In this document: positions 1 to 9,329 of the stretch, piece after piece
Numbering within the stretch: position 1 is the stretch's first letter
How the letters are laid out: each line of letters opens with the position of its first letter
Source: Eledone cirrhosa
Taxonomy: Eukaryota > Mollusca > Cephalopoda > Octopoda > Eledonidae
DNA length: 64,000 nt
Reading direction: 5' to 3'
NCBI GenBank assembly: GCA_964016885.1
Contig: OZ024741.1
Location: forward strand, 25,316,374 to 25,380,373
Program-made: the position numbers and the translations under genes
Notes under the pieces: generated by a model
The model's database searches: none
What the model was told of the DNA's origin: nothing
The model's input: only the letters and a program-made list of their open reading frames with translations

Positions 1-93
1 TGATGAAACGAAATTTAAAAAAAATATTTTAATCTAGTACGACGGAAAAAAACACAGCTTTCTACAATAATTAAACTGAAAATCTGGTCAAAC

Positions 94-269
94 CTCGGAG
101 AGGGCTCGAAGTATTTTCCAATCAGTCCTTGCCATTCCTGGAGGAGAAACAGCAATTCTGGTTTGTTGAGCTCTTCCTTCTGTGTTTACATAGGTGGCTT
201 CCTTCTCAGTGTAGGCAGTACCAGGAAATATTAGATCAGCCATTTGAGCCCCAGTATCACCATGATGTC
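94..269 (-). CDS. NDUFS1: NDUFS1 internal exon (last one in window), complex I 75 kDa subunit
   Basis: This exon encodes 58 complete codons after two leading bases (GA) that complete a glycine codon split with the exon at 3739-3892. The product begins [19 protein letters not shown], includes [10 protein letters not shown] and ends near [10 protein letters not shown], which matches the conserved C-terminal half of the complex I 75 kDa subunit. NDUFS1 is the largest iron-sulfur subunit of the NADH-oxidising arm in the mitochondrial matrix. This region belongs to the molybdopterin-oxidoreductase-like fold, not the N-terminal cluster-binding part. The acceptor is a clean pyrimidine-rich tract ending CAG just above 269. 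The donor at 91-93 reads GTTTGA, a weak match. If it were not used, the frame would hit TGA one codon later, which would truncate the protein about 100 residues early. Further exons should therefore lie below position 1. Confidence 0.93.
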
Positions 270-385
270 CTGAAAACAAAATAAGAAGGTTATTAAGAAG
301 TACAGCAACAACAACTGCATTACAGCAAATTACTTCCATGTGTTTGGTGTGTGGATATTTTTAACAACAATCTCAGCAGAAAAGA

Positions 386-413
386 ACACACACACACATC
401 ATCATCATCATTA
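386..413. repeat. Simple repeat (AC)n then (CAT)n
   Basis: An AC run (about 386-396) passes directly into CAT triplets. The CAT run is the reverse complement of the GATGATG tail that ends the LINE and SINE copies elsewhere in this window. It probably marks the 3' end of the minus-oriented fragment that follows. Confidence 0.7.
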
Positions 414-690
414 TTTAACATCCGTTTTCCCTGCCAGGAAGAATTGGATAGGTTTACATAGACAAACTCAGTACTGAAGTGGGGTTACTGACTTCCCAGA
501 CACGCCGAAGAAGTCTGTCTCCCACTTACGTATGGTCATTATCAAGTGCAGAGAAGTCATGTTCTTTTGACACAAACTGAAGGGTCCTCCTAACCCCTTG
601 TTTAGCAAGCTTTCTATGGTTGGATGCCCATCCTAACACCAACCACTTTACGTGTATTGGGTGCATTTATCATGCAGATGACCAACACTA
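397..690 (-). mobile_element. LINE 3'-UTR-like fragment, minus orientation
   Basis: Read on the minus strand, this piece contains a stretch like GGTTGGTGTTAGGATGGGCA followed by CATCCAACCATAGAAA. The 3' untranslated parts of the LINE copies near 1040 and 42640 carry the same arrangement. It ends, at low coordinates, in a TTAAATAATGATGATGATG-like tail. No coding remnant is present, so it is either a severely 5'-truncated LINE or a SINE that shares the LINE tail. It lies in the NDUFS1 intron 270-3738. The 734-925 stretch beyond it shows nothing I recognise. Confidence 0.55.
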
Positions 691-701
691 GAGAAGTTGC
701 C

Positions 702-733
702 ATATATATATGTATATATACACACACACATAT
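702..733. repeat. Simple repeat (AT)n/(AC)n
   Basis: An alternating AT tract with one TG interruption passes into an AC tract. This is ordinary intronic microsatellite sequence. Confidence 0.85.
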
Positions 734-925
734 GAGGTCATTCCAACATGTCTTGTCTCATGCCAATGTGGCAAGCAGATAGTAACTCTGATGAAATAAT
801 GACATGGTTTGGTGACTGCAGTCCTGTTGAAGTTAACATCTCCAATACTAGTGACATGATAAAATAAACTGTCCCAGCTACATTCAACCAATAACAACAC
901 AGTAGTTATTGGTACATAAACCACA

Positions 926-3718
926 CTCATCATCATCATCGTTTAACGTCCATCTTCCACGCTAGCATGGGTTTGGATGGGAATTTTCCCACTTGAGGCA
1001 AGATTGGTTGTCTTGCTCGTATAGGACTGTCTGGCGGGTTTTCTACGGCTGGATGCCCTTCCTAACACCAACACGTTTACAGTGTGGGCTGGGAGGTTTT
1101 TACCGTGTTACCTACAGGGCCACATTACAGCGTGGCCTGTGTTTTTTTGTCATGACACCTACACAACCTCATTTATTCGGACTGGATGTTGTGGTACTAA
1201 CATAGCTTTACATCGAAAGGGGTGGTGTGGATGGGGTGGGGGTAGTGTGACGGGTGTGTATTTTTGTTAAGAGGTGCCTACTGACTGTAGGTTTCGCTTT
1301 GTACTTAAGCAAGGCGGGTCTTCTGTATTACTGTGTAGCGCCAAAGATCTCGGTCCAGTGACATTGTCTTGGAGATGTGTACGTGTGTGAGGTCGGAATT
1401 TATCAAGTCGTCCCAGGTTTTTCTGGGTCTGCCTACTCCGTGGCTACCGTCTATTTTTATCGCCCTGCACTTTTTTATACAGCTGTCGTCTTTCATGCAT
1501 ATCACATGACCATACCAACATAGTCTTCTCTCGAGTAAACAACATCTGATTCCTCTTATTCCTAATTTCTCCCTTAGTTCATTTATGCTTTACCGTTCAC
1601 GTATATTACTATTACACATCCAACGGAGCATGCAAGCTTCGTTCCTCTCCAGTCTGCGTATATCCTCTGCACACAATGCCCAAGTCTCACTGCCATGTAA
1701 CATTGCTGTTCGTATGCAGGCATCATACAGCCTGCCTTTCATTTTTAGAGAGAACCCTTAAGCGGCCAATAGTGGTATAAGCTCTCTGAACTTTTTCCAT
1801 CCCGTTCTGACTCTAGCTACTGTAATTTCAGAACACCCTCCACCACTGCTGATTTTGTCACCCAGGTAATGGAAGGTGTCCACTATTTCTATAGAACCAT
1901 CTGTGCAATGGAATGAGCTAGTATTCTGTGGCAACTTACTGCTACTTATTGCACCAGAGCACCGGCCACATATAAAATCTATATTCTTAGTTAGCTTACC
2001 TGTGATCCCACTACATCTTTTATGCACCCATACTTTGCATTTGGGACATAAAATGGAGTTTCTGCCTACTCCTTTCCTACACACTGACCATGGCCATTTC
2101 CCAGATGGGGCCAGTGCCCTATTTTCCTTCCTACAAACTAGAACTTTAGTCTTAGACAGGATAATTTTAAGGCCTTTGGATTCTAGGCCATGTTTCCATG
2201 TTTGGAATTTCTTCTCTAGTTCAGCCATTGATTCAGCTATGAGTGTTAGATCATCTGCGTATAGGAGTTCCCATGGGCAGCCGGTCTTGAACTCCTCTGT
2301 TATAGCCTGAAGGGCAATAATAAATGGTAGGGGGCTAAGGACGGAGCCCTGATGAACACCAACTTTTACGCTAAACTCTTCACTATATTCGTTGTTAATT
2401 CTAACCTTGCTGACTGTTTCTTTATACATGGCTTATATAGCTCTCACAAGCCATTCATCAACACCTAGTTTTCTAAGAGCCTACCAGATAATGGAGCGGG
2501 GTACTCTGTCATAGGCTTTCTCCAAGTCAACAAAAGCTAAGTATAGGGGTTTACTTTTAGCTAGGTACTTCTGTAGTTGTCGTACAATGAAAAGAGCGTT
2601 TGTTGTACTTTTACCTGACACAAACCCGAACTGCATTTCATCTAGATCAATTCGCTCTCTGATTAGTTGTGCTATTACTTTTTCTGTGACCTTCATGACC
2701 TGGTCAATTAATTTAATGCCTCTATAGTTTCCCCTATCTAGGGCATCTCCTTTACCCTTGTAGCAGTTAATGATGATGCTGCTATGCCAGTCCTTCAGAA
2801 CGACCCCATTCTGTATGACTTGGTTTACTATCCGGGTGACCATAGTGTGTCCCACCGTTCCAGATGCTTTCAGCATTTCAGCAACTATTTCCGAAGGCCC
2901 AGCCGCCTTGCCTCTCTTCATATCTTTGATCGCCTTACTTATTATACTACCTTCAACTTGCACTGCTGGTCCTTCTATTGGATCGATGTGGGGGGAGACT
3001 GTCTTTCTCCCAATTATTCTCCTCATTTAGTAGCCTTTCGTAGTGACACTTCCAAGCTACCTTCTTATCAGCGTCAGTGATGGCAAGTACACCATCATCA
3101 TTAAGGACACACTTCTCCCCAACAATATCACGGTTTTCCTTGACACATTGCCTAGCAATCCTGAACACCTCACGTTTTTGGTCCTCGCGTTGTAGAACAT
3201 GCTTGAACTTTCTTTCCTCTGCTTCCCTTCTTGCGAAGTACACTTGTCTCCTAGCTTCCCTCCTGGCCACTTGATAGTCTTCTCTACTTGCCCCATGCTT
3301 TCCAAGCCTGCTTTTTGGCCTTAATTGACTCCTCCACCTTACTGTTCCACCACCAAGTTACTCTCCTCCTGCCTATAGGTCTGCTCCAGCCACAGATTTC
3401 ATCTGTCGCCTTCAGCAGGTTAGCTTTCAGGAATTCCCACTGTTCCTCTATATTGTACGACTCTAATTGCTCTTCCTTACTATCAAAAGCATCAAGTAAT
3501 ATGCTTTTAATTTTATTACTGGCTGTGGGGTCCTTTAGCTTCCATATTTTTCTCCTGAGGATAGTCCTCTTCTGTTGTCGAGTACATCTCGTCCTGACTA
3601 TGAGGTCGCTAATTATGAGTCTATGTTGAGAGGTGCATTCTTCAAGGGGGAGGGATTTAGTGTTTACAACGGACACTCTGTCACGTCTTCTGGTAAATAT
3701 AACCACATCCAACTAATC
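926..3718 (-). mobile_element. 5'-truncated non-LTR retrotransposon (LINE), same sense as NDUFS1
   Basis: One LINE copy fills most of the intron between the exons at 3739-3892 and 94-269. Reading along the minus strand, it starts near 3718 just after where the endonuclease domain would end. It continues through the linker and reverse transcriptase and a C-terminal segment, then a 3' UTR (about 1290-926) that ends in GATGATGATGATG. Triplet tails of this kind are typical of RTE-like elements, but I cannot assign the clade without a tree. The 5' boundary lies only about 20 bp from the NDUFS1 splice donor at 3733-3738. A second copy of the same family sits in the opposite orientation at 41567-42802. 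Confidence 0.85.
1290..3718 (-). pseudogene. LINE reverse transcriptase, broken reading frame
   Basis: The translation runs in several pieces. The linker after the endonuclease (about 3284-3718) contains DVVIFTRRRDR. The fingers and palm lie at about 2481-3270 and include a FVDLEKAYDRVPR-type motif near 2508. A GVHQGSVLSP segment precedes the catalytic YADD motif at about 2250-2261. A Cys/His cluster of PHD-like spacing (about 1959-2081) reads C-x10-C-x2-C-x4-H-x2-C-x14-C-x2-C. The C-terminus carries a GRPRKTWDDL motif near 1413-1445. In-frame stops and frame breaks near 2433, 2478, 2950 and 3280 show that the copy is dead. With no endonuclease it could not move by itself. The order of motifs is unambiguous for a LINE polymerase; the clade is not settled. 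Confidence 0.88.
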
Positions 3719-3738
3719 ATGTAACAAGTAACACTAAC

Positions 3739-3892
3739 CTTGGTATATCACAAAACAGTCACTGGGAAGGTCTTCTTTTGTCACACTGCCCTCATCAGCT
3801 CCAAGCATAAATAAAACTTTGGGTTTCTTCTCTCGGATGTAAGACACTCCAGCTTTGTAACCAATGTCTAATGCAGCTACCTGACTAGCAAC
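3739..3892 (-). CDS. NDUFS1: NDUFS1 internal exon, complex I 75 kDa subunit
   Basis: This exon has 51 codons plus one base (G) that completes glycine with the exon at 94-269. The product starts [19 protein letters not shown], has [11 protein letters not shown] in the middle and ends [11 protein letters not shown]. This corresponds closely to the segment that follows the conserved HR(I/V)ASQVAALD of animal NDUFS1. The acceptor above 3892 is TATTCTAG. The donor just below 3739 is GTTAGT. The phase is 0 at the 5' end and 1 at the 3' end. The exon is joined to the upstream exon by a short intron (3893-4811) and to the downstream exon by an intron filled with a LINE. Confidence 0.95.
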
Positions 3893-3895
3893 CTA

Positions 3896-3916
3896 GAATA
3901 ATAATAATAATAATAG
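3896..3916. repeat. Simple repeat (AAT)n
   Basis: Seven or so AAT units lie immediately upstream, in gene sense, of the acceptor of exon 3739-3892. They could be the tail of the repeat-like sequence at 3917-4470. Confidence 0.7.
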
Positions 3917-4470
3917 TAATTTCTTTATTAACCACAAAGAGTTTACATTAAGGAAGGCACAGGACAAAACATTGTGTGTGGGAGGGTTTAGTGTAAACAG
4001 GTTTAAATATAGTAAGGGGAGGTAATAATAAAATTTTAACTGAGTATTACTCAATAGGGAGGAGACGTCTGAGGGTTACTCGTGGAAAAACCCCATAAAC
4101 CCATAAAACCACAGTTGCTCTAACTTCAATTTACAGTCATATACTCAGAGCTTGCTTGCTACTCTCATCCATCTTTCAACAAAATGGCTGGAATGCAAAA
4201 TACTTACCTCTCCACCCTCATTTTCCTCTTCAAGTTTCACTTGAGGTTAATGAGGGATTTAGTGATTTACCTAAGAGAAAAATCAGTCCCTTCAATCACA
4301 TCCATTATACAACCTCTTTTGCCATGGTCACTAATCATATATAATGTCTGCACTTCCCAGTTAAAAGAAGATGGCGGCGCAATCTTCACGATGGATTCAG
4401 TTGACAACTGAATCCTTCCTACACTTGAGAGCAGTGGCGGATTTGAACACAAGATATAAAGAGCCAGAAC
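3917..4470. other. Unclassified intronic sequence, possible SINE-like repeat
   Basis: This stretch begins with TTTCTTTATTAACCACAAAG next to the AAT run and ends near GGCGGATTTGAACACAAGA. The latter resembles the B-box region seen in tRNA-derived SINEs. The layout, with a triplet tail at one end and a B-box-like sequence at the other, suggests a minus-oriented interspersed repeat. I cannot match it to a named family. No coding potential or RNA gene was recognised. Confidence 0.3.
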
Positions 4471-4552
4471 AAATAATGAGGGGAGATAATAATATCTTAA
4501 ATTTATGCATAGACAGTTGAGAGATCACAGCTCTGATACTATGGGAATGTAG

Positions 4553-4757
4553 TTAGAATATCTCAGGAAAGAATAGCTGGACAGATTTTAAGGGCAAAAC
4601 CAACCGGCAGGAGACCCAAGGGTAGATCCTGAGCAAGATGGTTGGATAACATTTATGAGCTTGGCTGGTCTCACTTGGGCATCTAACCGGATCAATTGGA
4701 TACAGTTGCTTCTGTCAGGACACCACAACCCTCTCAGTAATAAGTGGGTGAAGAAGA
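4553..4757 (+). mobile_element. LINE C-terminal relic of a second family
   Basis: The plus-strand translation reads approximately RISQERIAGQILRAKPTGRR, then ARWLDNIYELGWSHLG, with a few stops. The GRRP-x-GR-x3-RWLD pattern followed by a tryptophan-containing segment is the usual C-terminal end of many LINE polymerases. It differs from the GRPRKTW version seen in the other copies here. Only this short end is present, in the intron 3893-4811 and antisense to NDUFS1. Confidence 0.6.
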
Positions 4758-4811
4758 AGACACATATTTGTAAGTGGCCCCTCCACTACCCAAGTATAAA
4801 CTGGTACTTAC

Positions 4812-4973
4812 CCGATGCAAGATATTAAGCACTCTCCAGTCGGCTTCACAGCCAGATTGGAGCCTGGCATTCTGAGCAATGGTAGACACTGAAGCATGGA
4901 CAGCTGCACTATCGGCCCTCTGCAACAGTGCACTTCCAACAACAACAACTGGCTTCTTTGCTGCATTCAATGT
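4812..4973 (-). CDS. NDUFS1: NDUFS1 internal exon, complex I 75 kDa subunit
   Basis: This exon has exactly 54 codons and is phase 0 at both ends. The product starts TLNAAKKPVVVVGSALLQRA, continues through ASVSTIAQNARLQSG and ends DWRVLNILHR. This matches the AKKP-V-V-GSSALQR ... W-V-NILHR segment of animal NDUFS1. The acceptor above 4973 is GTTGATAG. The donor below 4812 is GTAAGT. Upstream in gene sense lies a 24.6 kb intron made almost entirely of satellite A. The 3' splice site itself is only about 1.1 kb from that array, separated by SINE-derived and minisatellite sequence. Confidence 0.96.
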
Positions 4974-5161
4974 CTATCAACAACAACAACAGTAATATAT
5001 TACATATATACAAGATAATAGGTACATTAGGGGGGTGGTGGGTATCAATGATTCAACTGTCTCTTACTTTACTACAGACCATGGCAGGCAGTGAACTGAG
5101 TGTAAAACATAGGATTAAATACCACAAGACATTTAGTCCTACATGCTTCACCTTTTATTCC
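4974..5161. other. Intron sequence, short CAA repeat
   Basis: A few CAA units (4978-4991) and AT-rich intron sequence lie here. Nothing else is recognised. Confidence 0.6.
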
Positions 5162-5362
5162 ACAATAATGGTTTCTTATTTAAGCACAAGGCTAGAAGTC
5201 AATTAAATTGACCTCAGTGCGTTACTGGTACTTTATTTTAACAACCCCATAAGGATAAAAGGCAAAGCTAACCTTGGTGGAATTTAAATTCAGAACATAA
5301 AGGGGTGCAACTCTATGCCACAAAGCATGTCCGACGTTCTACTGATACTGTCAATCCACCAC
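5162..5362 (-). mobile_element. Cephalopod-type tRNA-derived SINE
   Basis: On the plus strand this reads CTTATTTAAGCACAAGG, then GGTACTTTATTTTAACAACC, then AAAGGCAAAGCTAACCTTGG and GGAATTTAAATTCAGAAC, ending near TGTCAATCCACC. The better-preserved copy at 29648-29845 has the same order. The RNA polymerase III B box would lie near 5280-5292 on the minus strand and is mutated here. The element is oriented in the sense of NDUFS1. Confidence 0.75.
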
Positions 5363-5521
5363 CTTAGTTTTGAAAGAACCTATATGTCATCACTGGACTG
5401 GCTAGAAACAGCAGTCAAATTTCCCTCTTATCACACGCTACTAAGTTTAAAAAAACATATTGGATATGGTTCTAGGTTCTCTGCAAAGGAAAAAGACAGG
5501 AGGAACATGACTAGAATATAT
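5363..5521. other. Intron sequence, nothing recognised
   Basis: AT-rich, apparently unique intron sequence lies between a SINE and a minisatellite. No motif or coding signal was seen. Confidence 0.5.
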
Positions 5522-5680
5522 TTGATCATATGTCAGCTTGATCAGGTCTGACCTGGGGCTAAACAATTTGATCAGGTCTGACCTGGGCTAAACAATTTGA
5601 TCAGGTCTGACCTGGGGCTAAACAATTTGATCATATGTCAGCTAGATCAAGTCTGACCTAGGGCTAAATAATCATATCCT
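5522..5680. repeat. Minisatellite, ~30 bp unit, about 4 copies
   Basis: GATCAGGTCTGACCTGGGGC followed by TAAACAATTT recurs with starts at about 5540, 5570 and 5599, and a degenerate unit near 5645. The outer units also carry GATCATATGTCAGCT. The unit contains AGGTC-T-GACCT, a short inverted repeat. Confidence 0.85.
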
Positions 5681-5723
5681 TTTACAGTCACTATTTACGT
5701 TGACATAAATCAGATGGGTTGCC

Positions 5724-5830
5724 ACGGGCACAAATTTGGGTGAGATGGTCAGATCAACCCCAGTATTTTATTTTATCTACCCTGAAATGGAAAACAGTTA
5801 ATTCCAATAAAATTTAAACACAGGATCATA
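5724..5830 (-). mobile_element. Decayed SINE fragment
   Basis: The run GGGCACAAATTTGGG, then AGATCAACCCCAGTATTTTA, then TTTATCTACCCTGAAATGG, then AAAATTTAAACACAGGATC follows the order of the cephalopod SINE (compare 29648-29845). It is heavily diverged and lacks the 5' tRNA-like end. Confidence 0.5.
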
Positions 5831-6071
5831 ATATATTTATAACAGAGAGGCAGAACTTTGCTCTCTGTCCCTCACTCTCCTCTTCTAGTGTTTCATGAAG
5901 AAGTTAATGAAGGCTTGGCCAGAAATGCAAGTTCCTCTCCTCAAACTATTCACCCATGACCACCAAACAACATTTACCATAGCCACTTTATCTTATTCAT
6001 AAAACAGGGGTATACTATAAATCTGTACTAGAACCCTTTTCACCTCAATCCCTCTTCCTTAAAACTATAAC
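5831..6071. other. Intron sequence, nothing recognised
   Basis: This is mostly unique-looking intron sequence leading into satellite A. The last few bases before the array (AACTATAACTCAGTAGGGCT) already resemble a degraded monomer. Confidence 0.5.
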
Positions 6072-9000
6072 TCAGTAGGGCTACTGTATAGCTGTAGTAG
6101 GGGTACTGTATAACTGTAGCAGGGGTACTGTATAGCTGTAGTAGTAGGGGTACTGTATAGCTGTAGCAGGGGTACTGTATAGCTGTAGTAGGGGTACTGT
6201 ATAACTGTAGCAGGGGTACTGTATAGCTGTAGTAGTAGGGGTACTGTATAGCTGTAGTAGTAGGGGTACTGTATAGCTGTAGTAGTAGGGGTACTGTATA
6301 GCTGTAGCAGGGGTAATGTATAGCTGTAGTAGTAGGGGTAATGTATAGCTGTAGTAGTAGGGGTACTGTATAGCTGTAGCAGGGGTACTGTATAGCTGTA
6401 GTAGTAGGGGTACTGTATAGCTGTAGTAGTAGGGGTACTGTATAGCTGTAGCAGGGGTACTGTATAGCTGTAGTAGGGGTACTGTATAACTGTAGCAGGG
6501 GTACTGTATAGCTGTAGTAGTAGGGGTACTGTATAGCTGTAGTAGTAGGGGTACTGTATAGCTGTAGTAGTAGGGGTACTGTATAGCTGTAGCAGGGGTA
6601 ATGTATAGCTGTAGTAGTAGGGGTAATGTATAGCTGTAGTAGTAGGGGTACTGTATAGCTGTAGCAGGGGTACTGTATAGCTGTAGTAGTAGGAGTACTG
6701 TATAGCTGTAGTAGTAGGGGTACTGTATAGCTGTAGTAGTAGGGGTACTGTATAGCTGTAGCAGGGGTACTGTATAGCTGTAGCAGGGGTAATGTATAGC
6801 TGTAGTAGGGGTACTGTATAGCTGTAGCAGGGGTACTGTATAGCTGTAGTAGTAGGGGTACTGTATAGCTGTAGCAGGGGTACTGTATAGCTGTAGTAGT
6901 AGGGTTACTGTATAGCTGTAGTAGTAGGGGTACTGTATAGCGTAGTAGGGCTACTGTATAGCTGTAGTTAGGGTACTGTATAGCTGGAGTAGTAGGGGTA
7001 CTGTATAGCTATAGTAGGGGGTACTGTATAGCTGTAGTAAGGGTACTGTATAGCCATAGTAGGGGTACTGTATAGCTGTAGTAGTAGGGGTACTGTATAG
7101 CTGTAGTAGTAGGGGTACTGTATAGCTGTAGTTGGGGTACTGTATAGCTGTAGTAGGGGTACTGTATAGCTATAGTAGGGGGTACTGTATAGCTGTAGTA
7201 GGGGTACTGTATAACTATATTAGTAGGGGTACTGTATAGCTGTAGTAGGGATACTGTATAGCTGTAGTTGAGGTACTGTATAGCTGTAGTTGGGGTACTG
7301 TATAGCTGTAGTAGGGGTACTGTATAGCTATAGTAGGGGGTACTGTATAGCTGTAGTAGGGGTACTGTATAACTATATTAGTAGGGGTACTGTATAGCTG
7401 TAGTAGTAGGGGTACTGTATAGCTGTAGTAGGGGTACTGTATAGCGTAGTAGGGGTACTGTATAGCTGTAGTAGGGGTACTGTATAGCTATATTAGTAGG
7501 GGTACTGTATAGCTGTAGTAGGGGTACTGTATAGCAATAGTAGGGGTACTGTATAGCGTAGTAGGGCTACTGTATAGCTGTAGTTGGGGTACTGTATAGC
7601 TGTAGTTGGGGTACTGTATAGCTGTAGTTAGGGTACTGTATAGCTGTAGTAGTAGGGGTACTGTATAGCTGTAGTAGGGGTACTGTATAGCTGTAGTAGT
7701 AGGGGTACTGTATAGCGTAGTAGGGGTACTGTATAGCTGTAGTAGGGGTACTGTATAGCTGTAGTAGGGGTAATGTATAGATGTAGAAGTAGGGGTACTG
7801 TATAGCGTAGTAGGGGTACTGTATAGCTGTAGTTGGGGTACTGTATAGCTAAAGTAGGGATACTGTATAGCTGTAGTAGGGGGTACTGTATAGCTGTAGT
7901 AGAGGTACTGTATAGCTGTAATAGTAGGGGTACTGTATAGCTATAGTAGGCTACTGTATAGCTGTAGCAGGGGTACTGTATAGCTGTAGTAGAAGGGGTA
8001 CTCTATAGCTGTAGTAGGGGTACTGTATAGCTGTAGTAGTAAGGGTACTGTATAGCTGTAGTAGTAGAGATACTGTATAGCTGTAGTTGAGGTACTGTAT
8101 AGCTGTAGTAGGGGTACTGTATAGCTGTAGTAGGGGTACTGTATAGCTGTAGTTGGGGTCCTGTATAGCTGTAGGAGTAGGGGTACTCATAAGCTATGGT
8201 AGGGGTACTGTATAGCTGTAGTAGGGATACTGTATAGCTATAGTAGGGGGTACTGTATAGCTGTAGTAGGGGTACTGTATAGCTGTAGTAGGGATACTGT
8301 ATAGCTGTAGTAGGGGTATTGTATAGATGTAGTTGGGGTACTGTATAGCTGTAGTAGTAGGGGTACTGTATAGCTATAGTAGGGGTACTGTATAGCTGTA
8401 GTAGGAGTATTGTATAGCTGTAGTTGGGGTACTGTATAGCTGTCGTAGTAGGGGTACTGTATAGCTATAGTAGGGGTACTGTATAGCTGTAGTAGGGGTA
8501 CTGTATAGCTGTAGTAGTAGGGTACTGTATAGCTGTAGTTGGGGTACTGTATAGCTATAGTAGGGGTACTATATAGCTGTAGTAGGGATACTGTATAGCT
8601 ATAGTAGGGGGTACTGTATAGCTGTAGTAGGGGTACTGTATAGCTATAGTAGGGGTACTGTATAGCTGTAGTAGGGATACTGTATAGCTATAGTAGGGGG
8701 TACTGTATAGCTGTAGTAGGGGTACTGTATAGCTGTAGTAGAGGTACTGTATAGCTATAATAGTAGGCTACTGTATAGCTGTAGTAAGCGTACTGTATAG
8801 CTGTAGTAGTAGGGGTACTGTATAGCTATAGTAGGGGTACTGCATAGCTGTAGTAGGGGTACTGTATAGCTGTAGTAGTAGGGGTACTGTATAGCTGTAG
8901 TTGGGGTACTGTATAGCTGTAGTAGTAGGGGTACTGTATAGCTGTAGTTGGGGCACTGTATAGCTATAGTAGGGGTACTGTATAGCTGTAGTAGGGGTAC

Positions 9001-9329
9001 TGTATAGCTGTAGTAGTAGGGATACTGTATAGCTATAGTAGGGGGTACTGTATAGCTGTAGTAGGGATACTGTATAGCTATAGTAGGGGGTACTGTATAG
9101 CTGTAGTAGTAGGGATACTGTATAGCTATAGTAGGGGGTACTGTATAGCTGTAGTAGAGGTACTGTATAGCTATAATAGTAGGGGTACTGTATAGCTGTA
9201 GTAGGCTACTGTATAGCTGTAGTAGGGGTACTGTATAGCTGTAGTAGAGGTACTGTATAGCTATAATAGTAGGGGTACTGTATAGCTATAGTAGGCTACT
9301 GTATAGCTGTAGTAAGGGTACTGTATAGC

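Noticed and set aside
3284..3712. Minus-strand 142-codon ORF as an extra NDUFS1 exon or separate gene
   Set aside because: It matches the LINE linker between endonuclease and RT, is continuous with LINE sequence downstream, and the NDUFS1 protein is already continuous without it.
4156..4452. Short ORFs on both strands in the 3893-4811 intron
   Set aside because: They have no similarity to known proteins, lie within probable repeat sequence, and the protein segments on either side join without them.
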